This document shows positions 1-9,500 of a DNA stretch of 64,000 nucleotides, piece by piece. The DNA lies in assembly GCA_018266755.1 (NCBI GenBank), contig JAFDZW010000005.1, positions 124,001 to 188,000 on the forward strand, in the 5' to 3' direction. Source of the stretch: Bacteroidota bacterium (GTDB lineage Bacteria > Bacteroidota > Ignavibacteria > Palsa-1295). The notes beneath the pieces were generated by a model. That model was not told the origin of the DNA, ran no database searches, and was given only the letters and a program-made list of their open reading frames with translations. How positions within the stretch are numbered: position 1 is the first letter of the stretch; the number at the start of each line of letters is the position of its first letter. The position numbers and the translations under genes were made by a program.

Positions 1-387
1 GCCGGGCAAAACCCTGTCGGCTCGTTGAAGATGAACCAGGATGACGCGCCGTTCTCTACGACACTCATCAATACTTGCTGTAACGATACCGTGACGATCA
101 GAGGAAACGAGCATATCGTCAGTAATGACGACTTCACGAAGGTACATATCAATCTCAGCGGCCTTTCCGGTACCGGTACGTCGGGGAATACATACCACGG
201 CGGCTTGGTGCTCGAAGAGATCAGCCGCGATACGAACGGATCAGACGGCTGTAATGCTGTTGAGCATTTCGTGATGACAGCGCCGGGTGGTTGCAAGTTC
301 AAGTTGACGATGCACATTCACATGACGGTCGATGCGAACGGCAATCTGCGTGTCGATCGCAACGACTTCACGATCGATTGCTTCTAA
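1..387 (+). CDS. hypothetical protein, 5' end outside window
   Basis: The reading frame is open from base 1, so the gene probably begins upstream of the window. The first in-window start-like codon is TTG at 25, and nothing marks it as the true start. The visible 120-odd residues are polar, with paired cysteines near the start (TCCND) and at the end (TIDCF). They contain a segment reading KLTMHIHMTVDANGNLRV that looks like alternating beta-strands. I do not recognise a family. Cysteines and beta-strands would suit an exported protein, but the signal peptide, if there is one, lies outside the window. A clean terminator follows at 428-460, so this is the last gene of its transcript. Confidence 0.55.
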   Translation, partial: AGQNPVGSLKMNQDDAPFSTTLINTCCNDTVTIRGNEHIVSNDDFTKVHINLSGLSGTGTSGNTYHGGLVLEEISRDTNGSDGCNAVEHFVMTAPGGCKFKLTMHIHMTVDANGNLRVDRNDFTIDCF

Positions 388-427
388 CGCCCCTACTTGC
401 GTATCAGCAATCGGTTCGGTGACACAC

Positions 428-460
428 GGCAGCGCCTCATCCGAGTCGCTGCCTTTTTTT
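428..460 (+). terminator. rho-independent terminator
   Basis: A 7-bp perfect stem (GGCAGCG at 428-434 with CGCTGCC at 447-453) is followed directly by seven T. It lies 40 bases after the stop codon of the first gene and separates it from the next operon. Confidence 0.85.
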
Positions 461-512
461 GCGGCATTATTTTGTGTAAGTCGAAGGTTGGAATGGTGAC
501 CAATTCTCGTTC

Positions 513-1274
513 ATGCCATTCGTCGGTCATCGAATTCTCCTCGTGTTCTTGATGGGCGCAGTATTCGCTGCGTGTAAATCTCCGTTTGCGACAGAAGCCC
601 CGGTCGAGCTGACACGACGCTCGGTCAATGTGAATGCATCTGTACCAGATATGCTCCCGGCCGAGTTCGAAACATACGATGGGGTATTGCTTGCCTATCG
701 TGCAATAGGAATAGATTCCGTTTCCAGACAGGTGCACGCAGAAGCAACGTTTTTTAACTATCTGGGCAATGGGTATCGCCCGCGACAACCCTTTCACGCA
801 CTCTTCGACGGACAACAATTACTCGACACCGTGAATATCCCGGGCGAGTTTACTGCGGTTGTTGCCCCTCCGACACGGTCAGAGTGGGTATGGAATATTC
901 AAGGTGGCCGGGATGCTCCCACGTTCACCGATTCGATCGAAGCGCCGGACGAGGTTACTATCGAATATCCCGATACCGCCCATCGTCTGCCGGTTCCTCG
1001 TGAGCAGTTCGCTGTGCAATTTACCACCCCTGGTTCCGATTCCGTCTTTGTTCAGGTGCTAGTCATCGACCCGACCATAGGGATATTTTATTTTCATATT
1101 CCGAATACTGGCGTGTTTGAATTCACACCCGATCTTCTTTCGCGAATCCCTCCGGAAGCGAGTCTTGCCATAACCATTTCCTCCGTTAGAACGAAGGTAA
1201 GTATCCATGACGGCAAGACAATTCTGCTGCGAGCGGTGTACCCTACGTGGCGCACATTTACTTTTTCCGACTAA
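513..1274 (+). CDS. putative lipoprotein
   Basis: A 253-residue protein with a lipoprotein signal peptide: a hydrophobic stretch ILLVFLMGAVFAA ends in a lipobox with Cys21. The mature part begins CKSPFAT. The body is predicted to be beta-rich and no catalytic motif is visible; the family is not recognised. The next gene starts 6 bases after its stop, and that gene overlaps a protease gene, so the three form one operon of envelope proteins. Lys at +2 after the cysteine would not retain it in the inner membrane by the E. coli rule, so an outer-membrane location is plausible but inferred. Confidence 0.7.
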   Translation: MPFVGHRILLVFLMGAVFAACKSPFATEAPVELTRRSVNVNASVPDMLPAEFETYDGVLLAYRAIGIDSVSRQVHAEATFFNYLGNGYRPRQPFHALFDGQQLLDTVNIPGEFTAVVAPPTRSEWVWNIQGGRDAPTFTDSIEAPDEVTIEYPDTAHRLPVPREQFAVQFTTPGSDSVFVQVLVIDPTIGIFYFHIPNTGVFEFTPDLLSRIPPEASLAITISSVRTKVSIHDGKTILLRAVYPTWRTFTFSD

Positions 1275-1280
1275 CCCACC

Positions 1281-2138
1281 GTGCTGGCAACTACACGATC
1301 CTCCATACTCGCTACAGGCATCGGCAGCCTGTTGCTTTGGAGTTCGATGTGTCTTTCCGTCGCTCATGCCCAGAGAATCGATTTCGACACGCTTCGAAGG
1401 CATAGCCTTCAGATCGGAACGGGATTTGGTTCGTATGCTACCCACGATCAAATGGGTTCGCCGTTCATCTACTCGGCATCGATCGGACCGTTCTCAGTAG
1501 ATTACATGTATCGCTCCGGGTATGCGACGCACGATATTCATGTTTGCTTCAGTATCGGAGGGGTAAACGGATCCTTCTTACATGCGCCGGTGCCGAGCGG
1601 ACAACTTGACAGAGCCTCGTTGTTCACTCTGTTTGACCTCGCATACACGCAGCTTCGCCCATGCGGCAGTTTCGACGACGAACGGCTTCGGATTGCAGTC
1701 GGTGGTACGATCGATCTGTGGGGAGCGGCGCGCGCATATCTCTATTCCAGCACCGACATTTCTTCAGAGGATAGAGCCTTCAGTTATGATGCGGCAATGA
1801 CGCTTGGGGCTTCGGTCCGCGGTTCGTATTCGCTGACAAGCGATCTGGAATGTCAAGCAACCGTTTCGATCCCACTTATCGGCGCTCTGATACGCCCGCC
1901 ATATAACTTTTTCACCTCCGAACTCACGGCAATCTCGTGGTCTGATGTACATCTGGTTGGCATCGGCGGCTTTGTATCGTGGGATGCTTCGCTCGGAGCC
2001 TCCTTTGCTCTGTCGCCGTTGTTTGTGCTGAACGCAGCATTCAATTCTCGATATTTCCGCTACTCCCGAAACAATTGGGAGAGTGCTAACCTCGAACAAG
2101 TGATAGCGCTCGGGTTGGAATGGAGGTTTGCACTATGA
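1281..2138 (+). CDS. outer-membrane beta-barrel-like protein
   Basis: A 285-residue protein starting at GTG. A signal peptide ends in SVAHAQ around residue 31. The mature protein is made of alternating amphipathic strands rich in Gly, Ser, Tyr and Phe (for example GTGFGSYATHDQ), and it ends in LEWRFAL, typical of outer-membrane barrels with an aromatic residue near the C terminus. There is no known domain. Its TGA stop overlaps the ATG of the following protease gene (ATGA at 2135-2138), so the two are translationally coupled. The barrel call rests on composition and the C-terminal signature only. Confidence 0.6.
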   Translation: MLATTRSSILATGIGSLLLWSSMCLSVAHAQRIDFDTLRRHSLQIGTGFGSYATHDQMGSPFIYSASIGPFSVDYMYRSGYATHDIHVCFSIGGVNGSFLHAPVPSGQLDRASLFTLFDLAYTQLRPCGSFDDERLRIAVGGTIDLWGAARAYLYSSTDISSEDRAFSYDAAMTLGASVRGSYSLTSDLECQATVSIPLIGALIRPPYNFFTSELTAISWSDVHLVGIGGFVSWDASLGASFALSPLFVLNAAFNSRYFRYSRNNWESANLEQVIALGLEWRFAL

Positions 2139-3175
2139 AGTATGTGCTCCTTCTCGTACTGGTGTTCGTCATGACGGGATGTACCGATCTGTTGCTTGGT
2201 CCGCAAGAATCGGCCAAACCCACCGCGGTGTTCGATGCGTTCTGGAAGGAGTTCGACGCACGATACTCTTATTTCGATGTGTTCTCTGTGAATTGGGACT
2301 CGTTGTATTCTCTCTACCGCCCACGCATCAGCAACGATATGCCCGACTCGGCACTCGCCGCTACGCTCGACTCGCTTATTGTACCATTACACGACGCTCA
2401 TGTATCGCTCTACGGTGCAGCAAATGGCAAGCAGTTTTCTTACAACTCCAATCGTCGCGTAAGCGATTCGACATTCGGCTTTTCAGAAAATGTCGTTAGC
2501 TCCTATTACCTCGGTCCCAGTGCTCGCCTCGGCGGATATGGAGAGGTCGTTTACGGATCGATCAATGACTCACTGGGATACATGCATATCGGAACATTTA
2601 TCGATGGTGACGATAGCCGAGGGTGGGCCGACCGTTTTGAATATCTACTCGACTCGCTGCGCGACAAAAAAGCACTCATTGTAGATATCCGAGGAAATGG
2701 AGGCGGATCAGTAGGAAACTTCCGAACCCTCGCTTCTGAGTTTATCCCTACGGCCCGTCCGGTGCTTCAGGTACAATTTCGCAACGGGCCAGCTCATTCC
2801 GACTTTTCGCAACCCGAACCCGAAGTATTATCCCCGAAGGGGAAGCATCCCTGGACAAAGCCCGTCGCCCTGCTAACCGACCGCTACTCAATCAGTGCCG
2901 CCGAATGGTTTACACTTGCATTACGCACCGTCCCGAGCATTATCCAGATCGGGGACACGACGAACGGCTCGTTTTCCGGTCGCCTGGATCGAGAACTCGC
3001 CAACGGGTGGTTATACTCCATGTCCATCGAGCGCGTCACCGATGTGAACGGCATATCGTTCGAGGGAAAGGGAATCCCGCCGCATATTGTGGTCGCACGT
3101 CCTAAAATCACTACTACTAATCGTATCACCAACGACGTGGTGCTTGATCGGGCTATTGAAGAACTCAGTAAATAG
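2135..3175 (+). CDS. S41 family peptidase, lipoprotein
   Basis: A 346-residue serine protease of the C-terminal-processing/tricorn-core family (S41). I chose ATG 2135 because GGAGG sits eight bases before it, and because it gives a clean lipoprotein signal peptide (LLVLVFVMTGC, lipid-modified Cys16). An in-frame ATG at 2120 is less likely. Family motifs in order: an N-terminal helical part with DAFWKEFDARYSYFD, the strand-turn ALIVDIRGNGGGS, the active-site segment TDRYSISAAEW with Ser254 as likely nucleophile, and GKGIPPHIVV near the end. No PDZ domain is evident. It probably cleaves peptides in the periplasm or at the outer membrane. It is the last gene of the operon starting at 513 and lies 9 bases from the convergent apt gene. 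Confidence 0.88.
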   Translation: MKYVLLLVLVFVMTGCTDLLLGPQESAKPTAVFDAFWKEFDARYSYFDVFSVNWDSLYSLYRPRISNDMPDSALAATLDSLIVPLHDAHVSLYGAANGKQFSYNSNRRVSDSTFGFSENVVSSYYLGPSARLGGYGEVVYGSINDSLGYMHIGTFIDGDDSRGWADRFEYLLDSLRDKKALIVDIRGNGGGSVGNFRTLASEFIPTARPVLQVQFRNGPAHSDFSQPEPEVLSPKGKHPWTKPVALLTDRYSISAAEWFTLALRTVPSIIQIGDTTNGSFSGRLDRELANGWLYSMSIERVTDVNGISFEGKGIPPHIVVARPKITTTNRITNDVVLDRAIEELSK

Positions 3176-3184
3176 CGAGAGCGC

Positions 3185-3703
3185 TTAACAGTCGTACACG
3201 TGAAGCACCGGCGCAATATCCGTCAGATTCGCCGCTCCATCGTAGTAGTTGATTTCCGCAAGGAACGCGAAGGCTACAACATTGCCGCCAAGTTGCTGGA
3301 CGAGGTCGGCAGTTGCCCGTGCGGTGACTCCGGTCGCGAGGAGATCGTCGACGATCAGGATATTTTCACCTTTCTTGACTGCATCGCGCATCATTTCGAT
3401 GCGGTGGGTACCCATTTGTAGCGCATAATCGATTCCGACGACGTCGAGCGGATGATCGCCTGTGCGCTTTCGTGCGACACTCATGCCGATACCGAGTTGC
3501 AACGACAGCGGAGCGGCGAAGATCAGACCTTTCGATTCGATACCGACAATACGGTCGATCTTCATGTCGCGAACTTTTAACAACAACGAATCGATCGCAT
3601 GACGAAAGACGAGCGGGTCCTGCAACACAGGGGAAATATCGCGGTACGTGATGCCGGTTGTAGGGAAATTGGGGATATCGCGGATGTAATCCTTAAGAGT
3701 CAT
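3185..3703 (-). CDS. apt: adenine phosphoribosyltransferase
   Basis: Purine salvage enzyme converting adenine and PRPP to AMP and pyrophosphate in the cytoplasm. The 172 residues match the usual length of about 170-180 when ATG 3703 (MTLKDYIRDIPNFPTTGI) is the start. The frame stays open further upstream, but that stretch encodes the palindromic repeat at 3803-3910 and cannot be part of the protein. The N-terminal IRDIPNFP...GITYRDISP block and the PRPP loop VDDLLATGVTA (residues 118-128) are diagnostic. In the loop, the second Gly of the usual ATGGT is Val. It is a single gene, convergent with the S41 protease and divergent from sdhA. Confidence 0.95.
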   Translation of the reverse strand: MTLKDYIRDIPNFPTTGITYRDISPVLQDPLVFRHAIDSLLLKVRDMKIDRIVGIESKGLIFAAPLSLQLGIGMSVARKRTGDHPLDVVGIDYALQMGTHRIEMMRDAVKKGENILIVDDLLATGVTARATADLVQQLGGNVVAFAFLAEINYYDGAANLTDIAPVLHVYDC

Positions 3704-3802
3704 GATGAAGTATTGTGTGGATGTTCTTAGTAAGATAAACAGTAAGAATAGGCGCTTGGTGCGAGGAAAGGGAGCAGCACCGTTCAAACGGTCTAAATAC
3801 AA

Positions 3803-3910
3803 GTCATTCTGAGCGAAGCGAAGAATCCCTTGATGAAACCTTGTGAGGCTCCGCCACAGGGATTCTTCGCGGGAGTGTACACTGAGCGGAGCGAACGTGC
3901 TCAGAATGAC
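3803..3910 (+). repeat. palindromic intergenic repeat, copy 1 (108 bp)
   Basis: A MITE/REP-like element in the 398-base gap between apt and sdhA. It begins GTCATTCTGAGCGAAGCGAA and ends with the inverted copy GCTCAGAATGAC, with an asymmetric centre (GATGAAAC then GTGAGGCTCCGCC). The first half is nearly identical to the reverse complement of the copy at 27993-28075. This copy carries about 25 extra bases in the right arm (around 3876-3900). No transposase is present. The rest of the gap (3704-3802 and 3911-4101) shows no gene, only a promoter-like element before sdhA. Confidence 0.85.
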
Positions 3911-4072
3911 AGTACTGCACAATCAAATGGAGCCGTGCCACCGGGGAAAAACTTGAGGGGTGGCTTTCCTGGCCAACCGACGGACAGTGTGCAGAGCCGG
4001 GCTTCTCATCGTGGCAGTCATGAATTCCTCAATCTAAGATGCATTTTCCCGAATCGGACGGCATATCTTCCG

Positions 4073-4080
4073 TATTTTTG
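4073..4080 (+). promoter_or_regulatory. candidate -7 promoter element of sdhA
   Basis: TATTTTTG fits the TAnnTTTG element of Bacteroidota sigma-70 promoters and lies 21 bases before the sdhA start. No TTG is found at the expected distance upstream, so this is half a promoter match only. Confidence 0.3.
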
Positions 4081-4101
4081 TATGTCTAATTAGCTGTAGG
4101 T

Positions 4102-5859
4102 ATGATTCATACGTTCGATGTTGTGATCGTTGGAGCAGGCGGAGCAGGTCTTCGCGCTGCTGTCGAAGTCCCGGCCGGGTATTCTTGCGCCGTACTCACC
4201 AAAGTCCATCCGCTGCGTTCGCATACGGGGGCTGCTCAGGGCGGCGTCTGTGCCGCGCTTGGCAATCTCGAAGAGGACACGCCGGAATGGCATGCGTTCG
4301 ATACCGTCAAAGGGTCGGATTATCTCGGCGACCAAGATGCGATCGAGGTGATGTGCAACGACGCACCCCGTGCCATTATCGAGCTCGAACACATGGGCAT
4401 GCCGTTTTCCCGCACGGCAGAAGGGAAGATCGCGCAACGTCCGTTTGGCGGTCATACGCGCCCGATCGACAAAGCCGACCTCGACTCGAAGCGCATTCCC
4501 GTCAAGCGAGCCTGCTATTCCGCAGATCGTACCGGCCATGTCATGCTGCATACGCTGTACGAGAACTGCGTCAAGAACGAAGTCAATTTCTTCTCGGAGT
4601 ATTTCGTAACCGAATTGCTCTACGAGAATGGCGTCTGTTCCGGTGTCGTCGCGATCGAAATTATCAGCGGCGAAGTCCATATCTTCCATGCCAAGGCTGT
4701 GATGTTCGCAACCGGCGGCGCTGGTCGTGTGTGGCGTATCACCTCGAACGCACACGTCGGTACCGGCGATGGATTTATTCTCCCGTATCAGAAGGGCTTG
4801 CCGCTTGAGGATATGGAATTCATGCAATTCCATCCGACCGGGCTTTGGAAGCTCGGAATTCTCGTTAGTGAAGCCGCTCGAGGCGAAGGCGGCATCCTAC
4901 GCAACAAGGACGGCGAGCGCTTCATGGAGCGCTATGCGCCAACGGTGAAAGATCTGGCACCCCGCGACATGGTATCGCGCGCGATCATCCAGGAGATTCG
5001 TGAAGGCCGCGGCATCAAGGGATCCGACGGCACATCGTATGTCGATCTCGATCTGACCCACTTGGATCCGAAGATCATCAACGAAAAACTTCCGGAGATA
5101 ACAGGCTTTGCCCGCACATATCTCGGCGTTGAACCGACCAAGGAAGGTGTGCCGATCCAGCCGACGGCCCACTACACGATGGGTGGTATCCCGACCGATA
5201 TCGACGGGCGGGTGCTCCAGAATCATAACGGAGACATCGTCCGGGGGTTCTACGCAGCAGGCGAGTGTGCCTGCGTAAGCGTCCACGGTGCGAACCGTCT
5301 GGGCACGAACTCGCTGCTCGATCTTATCGTCTTCGGACGTCGAGGTGGGAAAGCGATCGTCGAATTCCTCAAGACTGCCGAGCACGCACCGCTTCCGAAG
5401 GATGCCGGCCAGTACACCCGCGCAATCGTCGCCGATATCAAGAGTCGCACGAGCGGTGAGAACGGCGCTTCCATCCGTACCGAGATGCAAGAAAGCATGA
5501 TGGAAGATGTCGGCATCTTCCGTGACGACAAGGGTTTGAAGCGTACACTTTCAAAGTTAGACGAACTACAGGAGCGGTTCAAGCGCATTAAGATCGACGA
5601 CAAGGGGATGCAGTTCAATACCGACGTCCTCGAAGCGATTGAGCTTGGCAACCTACTCGAAACCGCCAAGATCGTGACCGCTTGCGCGGAAAACCGTAAA
5701 GAATCGCGCGGTGGCCACGCCCGTGAAGACTTCCCGGATCGTGACGACGTAAACTACCTGAAGCACACGATGGCCTATCGCGGTGCGGACGGAAGTGTGA
5801 AGATCGACTATAAGCCGGTCGTCATCACGAAGTATCAACCGAAGAAGCGCGTCTATTGA
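4102..5859 (+). CDS. sdhA: succinate dehydrogenase/fumarate reductase flavoprotein subunit
   Basis: The 585-residue FAD-carrying catalytic subunit of complex II, which interconverts succinate and fumarate on the cytoplasmic side of the membrane. Visible family marks: the dinucleotide fold VVIVGAGGAGLRAA (8-20), His41 in RSHTGAAQGG (the residue that covalently binds FAD), the substrate/capping block FHPTGL and EAARGEGG, the GERFMERYAPTVKDLAPRD segment with active-site Arg, and HYTMGGIPT. The C-terminal region DDVNYLKHTM is typical. Length is normal. The partner subunits sdhB and sdhC are not next to it: apt lies upstream on the other strand and an envelope protein follows after one base. A palindromic repeat sits about 190 bases before the start. 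Confidence 0.96.
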   Translation: MIHTFDVVIVGAGGAGLRAAVEVPAGYSCAVLTKVHPLRSHTGAAQGGVCAALGNLEEDTPEWHAFDTVKGSDYLGDQDAIEVMCNDAPRAIIELEHMGMPFSRTAEGKIAQRPFGGHTRPIDKADLDSKRIPVKRACYSADRTGHVMLHTLYENCVKNEVNFFSEYFVTELLYENGVCSGVVAIEIISGEVHIFHAKAVMFATGGAGRVWRITSNAHVGTGDGFILPYQKGLPLEDMEFMQFHPTGLWKLGILVSEAARGEGGILRNKDGERFMERYAPTVKDLAPRDMVSRAIIQEIREGRGIKGSDGTSYVDLDLTHLDPKIINEKLPEITGFARTYLGVEPTKEGVPIQPTAHYTMGGIPTDIDGRVLQNHNGDIVRGFYAAGECACVSVHGANRLGTNSLLDLIVFGRRGGKAIVEFLKTAEHAPLPKDAGQYTRAIVADIKSRTSGENGASIRTEMQESMMEDVGIFRDDKGLKRTLSKLDELQERFKRIKIDDKGMQFNTDVLEAIELGNLLETAKIVTACAENRKESRGGHAREDFPDRDDVNYLKHTMAYRGADGSVKIDYKPVVITKYQPKKRVY

Positions 5860-5860
5860 T

Positions 5861-6583
5861 TTGATCCGCGTTCGGCGTCAACGATTGCGGTCGGCCCTCG
5901 CCGCGGTCATGCTGTGTGCGGCATTCTCGACCGCACTTGCGCAGCACACTCGATATGAGTTCGGCGCTTCGTTCGCCGCAGGAGGGCAGTATGCCTTTAT
6001 CAGCGACGGCGACGGTGTGTTTTTCGGTACTCCGTTCATTTGGAATCTTCGTGCTCAGCTCGGGACGAATTATATCCAGTCGATCTCTGCCGTTCTCGAA
6101 CGTGTTTGGCAAACCTCGTCGCGCCAAGGACTCTGGTCGCCTTCCGGCAGTCTCGTCGATGTGACCGATCCGTATAATGCGAACATCACCGAACACCTGG
6201 CGATGTATGCGCTCTATGTCGAGACGATCAGGACCATTGCCCGATCCGATATATTTCGTCTTGGTATCGGGCTTGCCTTTGGGTATGCACTCGGCAGCGC
6301 CGATGCAACGGCCGAGCGATTAACGGATCATTCGACACGTTCGTACGATGGCAGCTCACCTTGGACCTCGTTTTATCTCGGTGCCTTCACGCGGGCTCGC
6401 ATTACAGTCATCGACAACGAAACCTTGGACATCGGCCTGACCGCCACTGCCCGGTATTGGGCGATGCCGACACTTGGACCTGTTGCCGTGTCGGTGAATA
6501 GCTATAACGGCCCGAATGTACGGGCTGTCCATGAGGTCGGCTATCTGGCGGGTGTTTCGGTCGGGATCAAAAAATGGAAATAG
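5861..6583 (+). CDS. hypothetical exported protein, beta-barrel-like
   Basis: A 240-residue protein with a signal peptide (RRQRLRSALAAVMLCAAFSTALAQ). The mature part is composed of Gly/Tyr-rich amphipathic strands, such as YEFGASFAAGGQYAF, and ends VSVGIKKWK. The likely start is TTG 5861, one base after the sdhA stop; the next ATG falls inside the signal peptide. It may be a small outer-membrane barrel, but no family is recognised. The tight spacing suggests cotranscription with sdhA. Its last 17 bases overlap the 3' end of the convergent helicase-nuclease gene. Confidence 0.6.
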   Translation: MIRVRRQRLRSALAAVMLCAAFSTALAQHTRYEFGASFAAGGQYAFISDGDGVFFGTPFIWNLRAQLGTNYIQSISAVLERVWQTSSRQGLWSPSGSLVDVTDPYNANITEHLAMYALYVETIRTIARSDIFRLGIGLAFGYALGSADATAERLTDHSTRSYDGSSPWTSFYLGAFTRARITVIDNETLDIGLTATARYWAMPTLGPVAVSVNSYNGPNVRAVHEVGYLAGVSVGIKKWK

Positions 6584-9500
6584 GCGTCGTGTCCAGCACA
6601 CAACGCGACACTCCGTCCGGACTGTAGGGGCACTCGGAACAATGCGAACGCTTTTTTTCGATGTCGTCGAACGAACGTGCATCGCGCCCGGCAAGGATCT
6701 CCTCAATCGTCCCAATCAACTCGTTCTCGAACCCATGTAAATCGATATCGGAATACACCGCTGATTCGGTCGTACCGGTCGATGTAAAATATAAATGGGT
6801 CGCCACCTGAGGAGCATCGAATAGTTTGAACACCAGAAAGGCATAGAGTTTTGTCTGGAATTCGTACTGTCGGATTTTTTCCGGTGTCGGTGTTTTGGTA
6901 GTCTTGTAATCGAGAATATGCCACATGCCGTCAGCATCGCAGTAGAGGCGGTCGATGACGCCGGAAAGGACATAGTGCTCTTGCAATGCGAAGCGCACAG
7001 GAAGCTCCGTATACGTCTCCGTGGCAGAGCGCAATGCGAGTAGGAGGTCTGACGCAAGCACCCGGCGAATATCGTCCTCCAATTTCCGCTTTGATAGAGC
7101 CCGTGCAGATGGCGGCAACTCCACACGAAATGCAAGTGCTTCGAATGCTTCGTCATTAACGGTAAACGTCCCGTCGGCGGCCGGTGCAAAATCGTCTATA
7201 CGCTCGAACGCTGCGTGTAATAGCTTTCCATAGGTTGCCGCATGTGTTTGGCTGTGCTCGACCGAAGGATCATGTTCATACTCGATCGTCCGTACCTCCG
7301 GCAGGCCGAGATTAAAATGCAACACATATTTAGTCGGGCAATCTACATGCGTCTCGATCTGTGTCGGACTATATCGAGTGACACCGCGACGCGGATCTAT
7401 CGTCCGCAGATCCATATGTACTGTAGGCACGACGTCCGATTGCGCCAACTGTCGCTCACGAGCTGCAAGGGTCCGGACGATCGGTATCGAACCCGTAAGT
7501 ACCCGCTCGCTCTTGGTTCCGTTCTTATAGACGCTCAACCGTTGAACGAAGCCAATCGTGTCGGATGTGCTAAGTGTACTGCCATCGACGCCGAGGCTAT
7601 CGAGTACTTGCGAAAGCTGAGACGTTTGGGCAATGGGTTTCTTGCCGTTAATCGTTGCGGAGATGACCAGCTCGTTTTTTGCTCGCGTGAGCGCAACATA
7701 GAGAATCCGCAGCTCTTCCTCGCGCTCGGCACCACGTTCGCCGACCGACAGAAGTCCGGAATATGGATGCCGCAGTGCCTCGTTGCCGGAATAATCTTCG
7801 AGCACGATATAGGGATAATGCCGACTGACGAGCGCCGAGGACGGACGCTTGCGCCCTTCATCCGATAGGTAGGGGAGATAGACGACCGGGAATTCGAGAC
7901 CTTTGCTCGCATGGATCGTCATGATATGAACGGCATCGTCCGTCGGCTGAATAGCCTGCTGTTCGCGATCGTCGCGCTCCTGCAGAATCGTACACTGCTC
8001 GACAAACTCCCAGACCGGTAGTTCGCTTCGAGCAGCCAGTGAGATAAACTTGCGAAGATTCGATATCTTCTGTTCACCGTCCGGAAATACCAGATACGTT
8101 AACTCGATCAGACTATCGGCGATCCCTCGTTCGAGCAAGCGGACAGTATCGAGACGTCCGGTGAAAGCCACAAGTTGTGCGAGCCATGCGATTCGCGAAC
8201 GAATGCCGGCATCGGTTGTGCTAGCAAGGAGGTGATCCCACAGTGACGGCCGCGGTCGCTTGAGGTTGCGAGCATGGACAAGATTCCAGATCGTGCGGTC
8301 GTCGATCCCGACATAGGGTGATCGAAGCAAGGCAACGAGATAGAGATCGTCATTCGGATCGATGAGTACATGCAGGAGAGTAAGTGCATCGATGATCTCC
8401 TGCTGTTGGTAAAAGCCCAGTCCGCCGCTGAGCGAATACGGAATATTATAGCGTCGCAGTGTCACTTCGAGAGACCCCAACCGCTTACGGTCTCGAAGCA
8501 AGATCGCCATTTCGGCGAAGCGGCACGGTGGATCGGCGGACTGTCGTTCGAGGATGGAGCGGGCAATGAGCTCTTCTTCGCTGAGAGAAGTATTCTCCGT
8601 TTCGTGAGCCTCATCAGACACCTCCTCTGCGATCAGCATTGTTACTCTCCCTTCAAACTCATCATCCTTCGCACACACAAGCGGACGATAGAAGTAGCGT
8701 TCGCGCAGGGTCGGATCTTCGCCAAATATATGGTCGGTCACCTTGTTCGCGAACGAAAGAGGGAACGGCAGCATGCGGAAACAGACGTCGAGAGTGATGG
8801 GCTCGACGCCATGCGATGCCCTCACTAAGTCAGCCACTGCATCGTGAAACACATCGAGATCTGCGTCGCGGAATCGGTAGATCGATTGCTTCGGGTCCCC
8901 GACGATTGTTACCAGTACATGATTCGAAAAATGAGCCGTGATCGATCGAAGGAGGCTATATTGTCGCTCGTCGGTATCCTGGTATTCGTCTACAAGGCAG
9001 TGCCGTAAGGACTCGGCAATCTCGGCGGCGATATGCGGCTCGGCGAGGAGGCGGACACCATAGTCGATCAGATCGTCGTGATCGAGCAAGCCTTGTCCAA
9101 GCTTCGCCTCGGTGTATCGCTCAAAGCTCTCTTCGTAGAGTTCGACCACATGACGCAAATGCGTAAATGTGTGCGGGGCAGAATTGCGCCAGTCCGCATA
9201 GGCCTCGAATTGCGGCATCAGATCCATAAGTGGCGCAAGCGCAGATTCGACCAGTCTGGCAACCTCAGGCCTATAATCGTTGCCGCCTTTACGGTGCTTG
9301 AATACCTTTTCTCTCGGTCCCCCCTTGTCTGTCAGAATCTTAGCAAAAAATACTGGGATTGCTTCGTAGCGCTGCTGGGGAGTTGTCGAATTCCGAATAT
9401 CATTCAACGACATACGGGCGTCCTCGGCATCTGCATGAGTAGTAAAATAGGATTCGAGTTTTGCCAGAGCCGTCTGTACGGAAGCAGACATCAGTATTCG

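Noticed and set aside
3704-3922. 73-residue N-terminal extension of apt
   Set aside because: It reads through the palindromic repeat (giving FAQND) and precedes the conserved Apt start; the same peptide is produced by the other repeat copy.
4090-4833. 247-residue open frame on the minus strand
   Set aside because: Lies wholly antisense to sdhA, whose sequence is conserved throughout; composition is that of a shadow frame.
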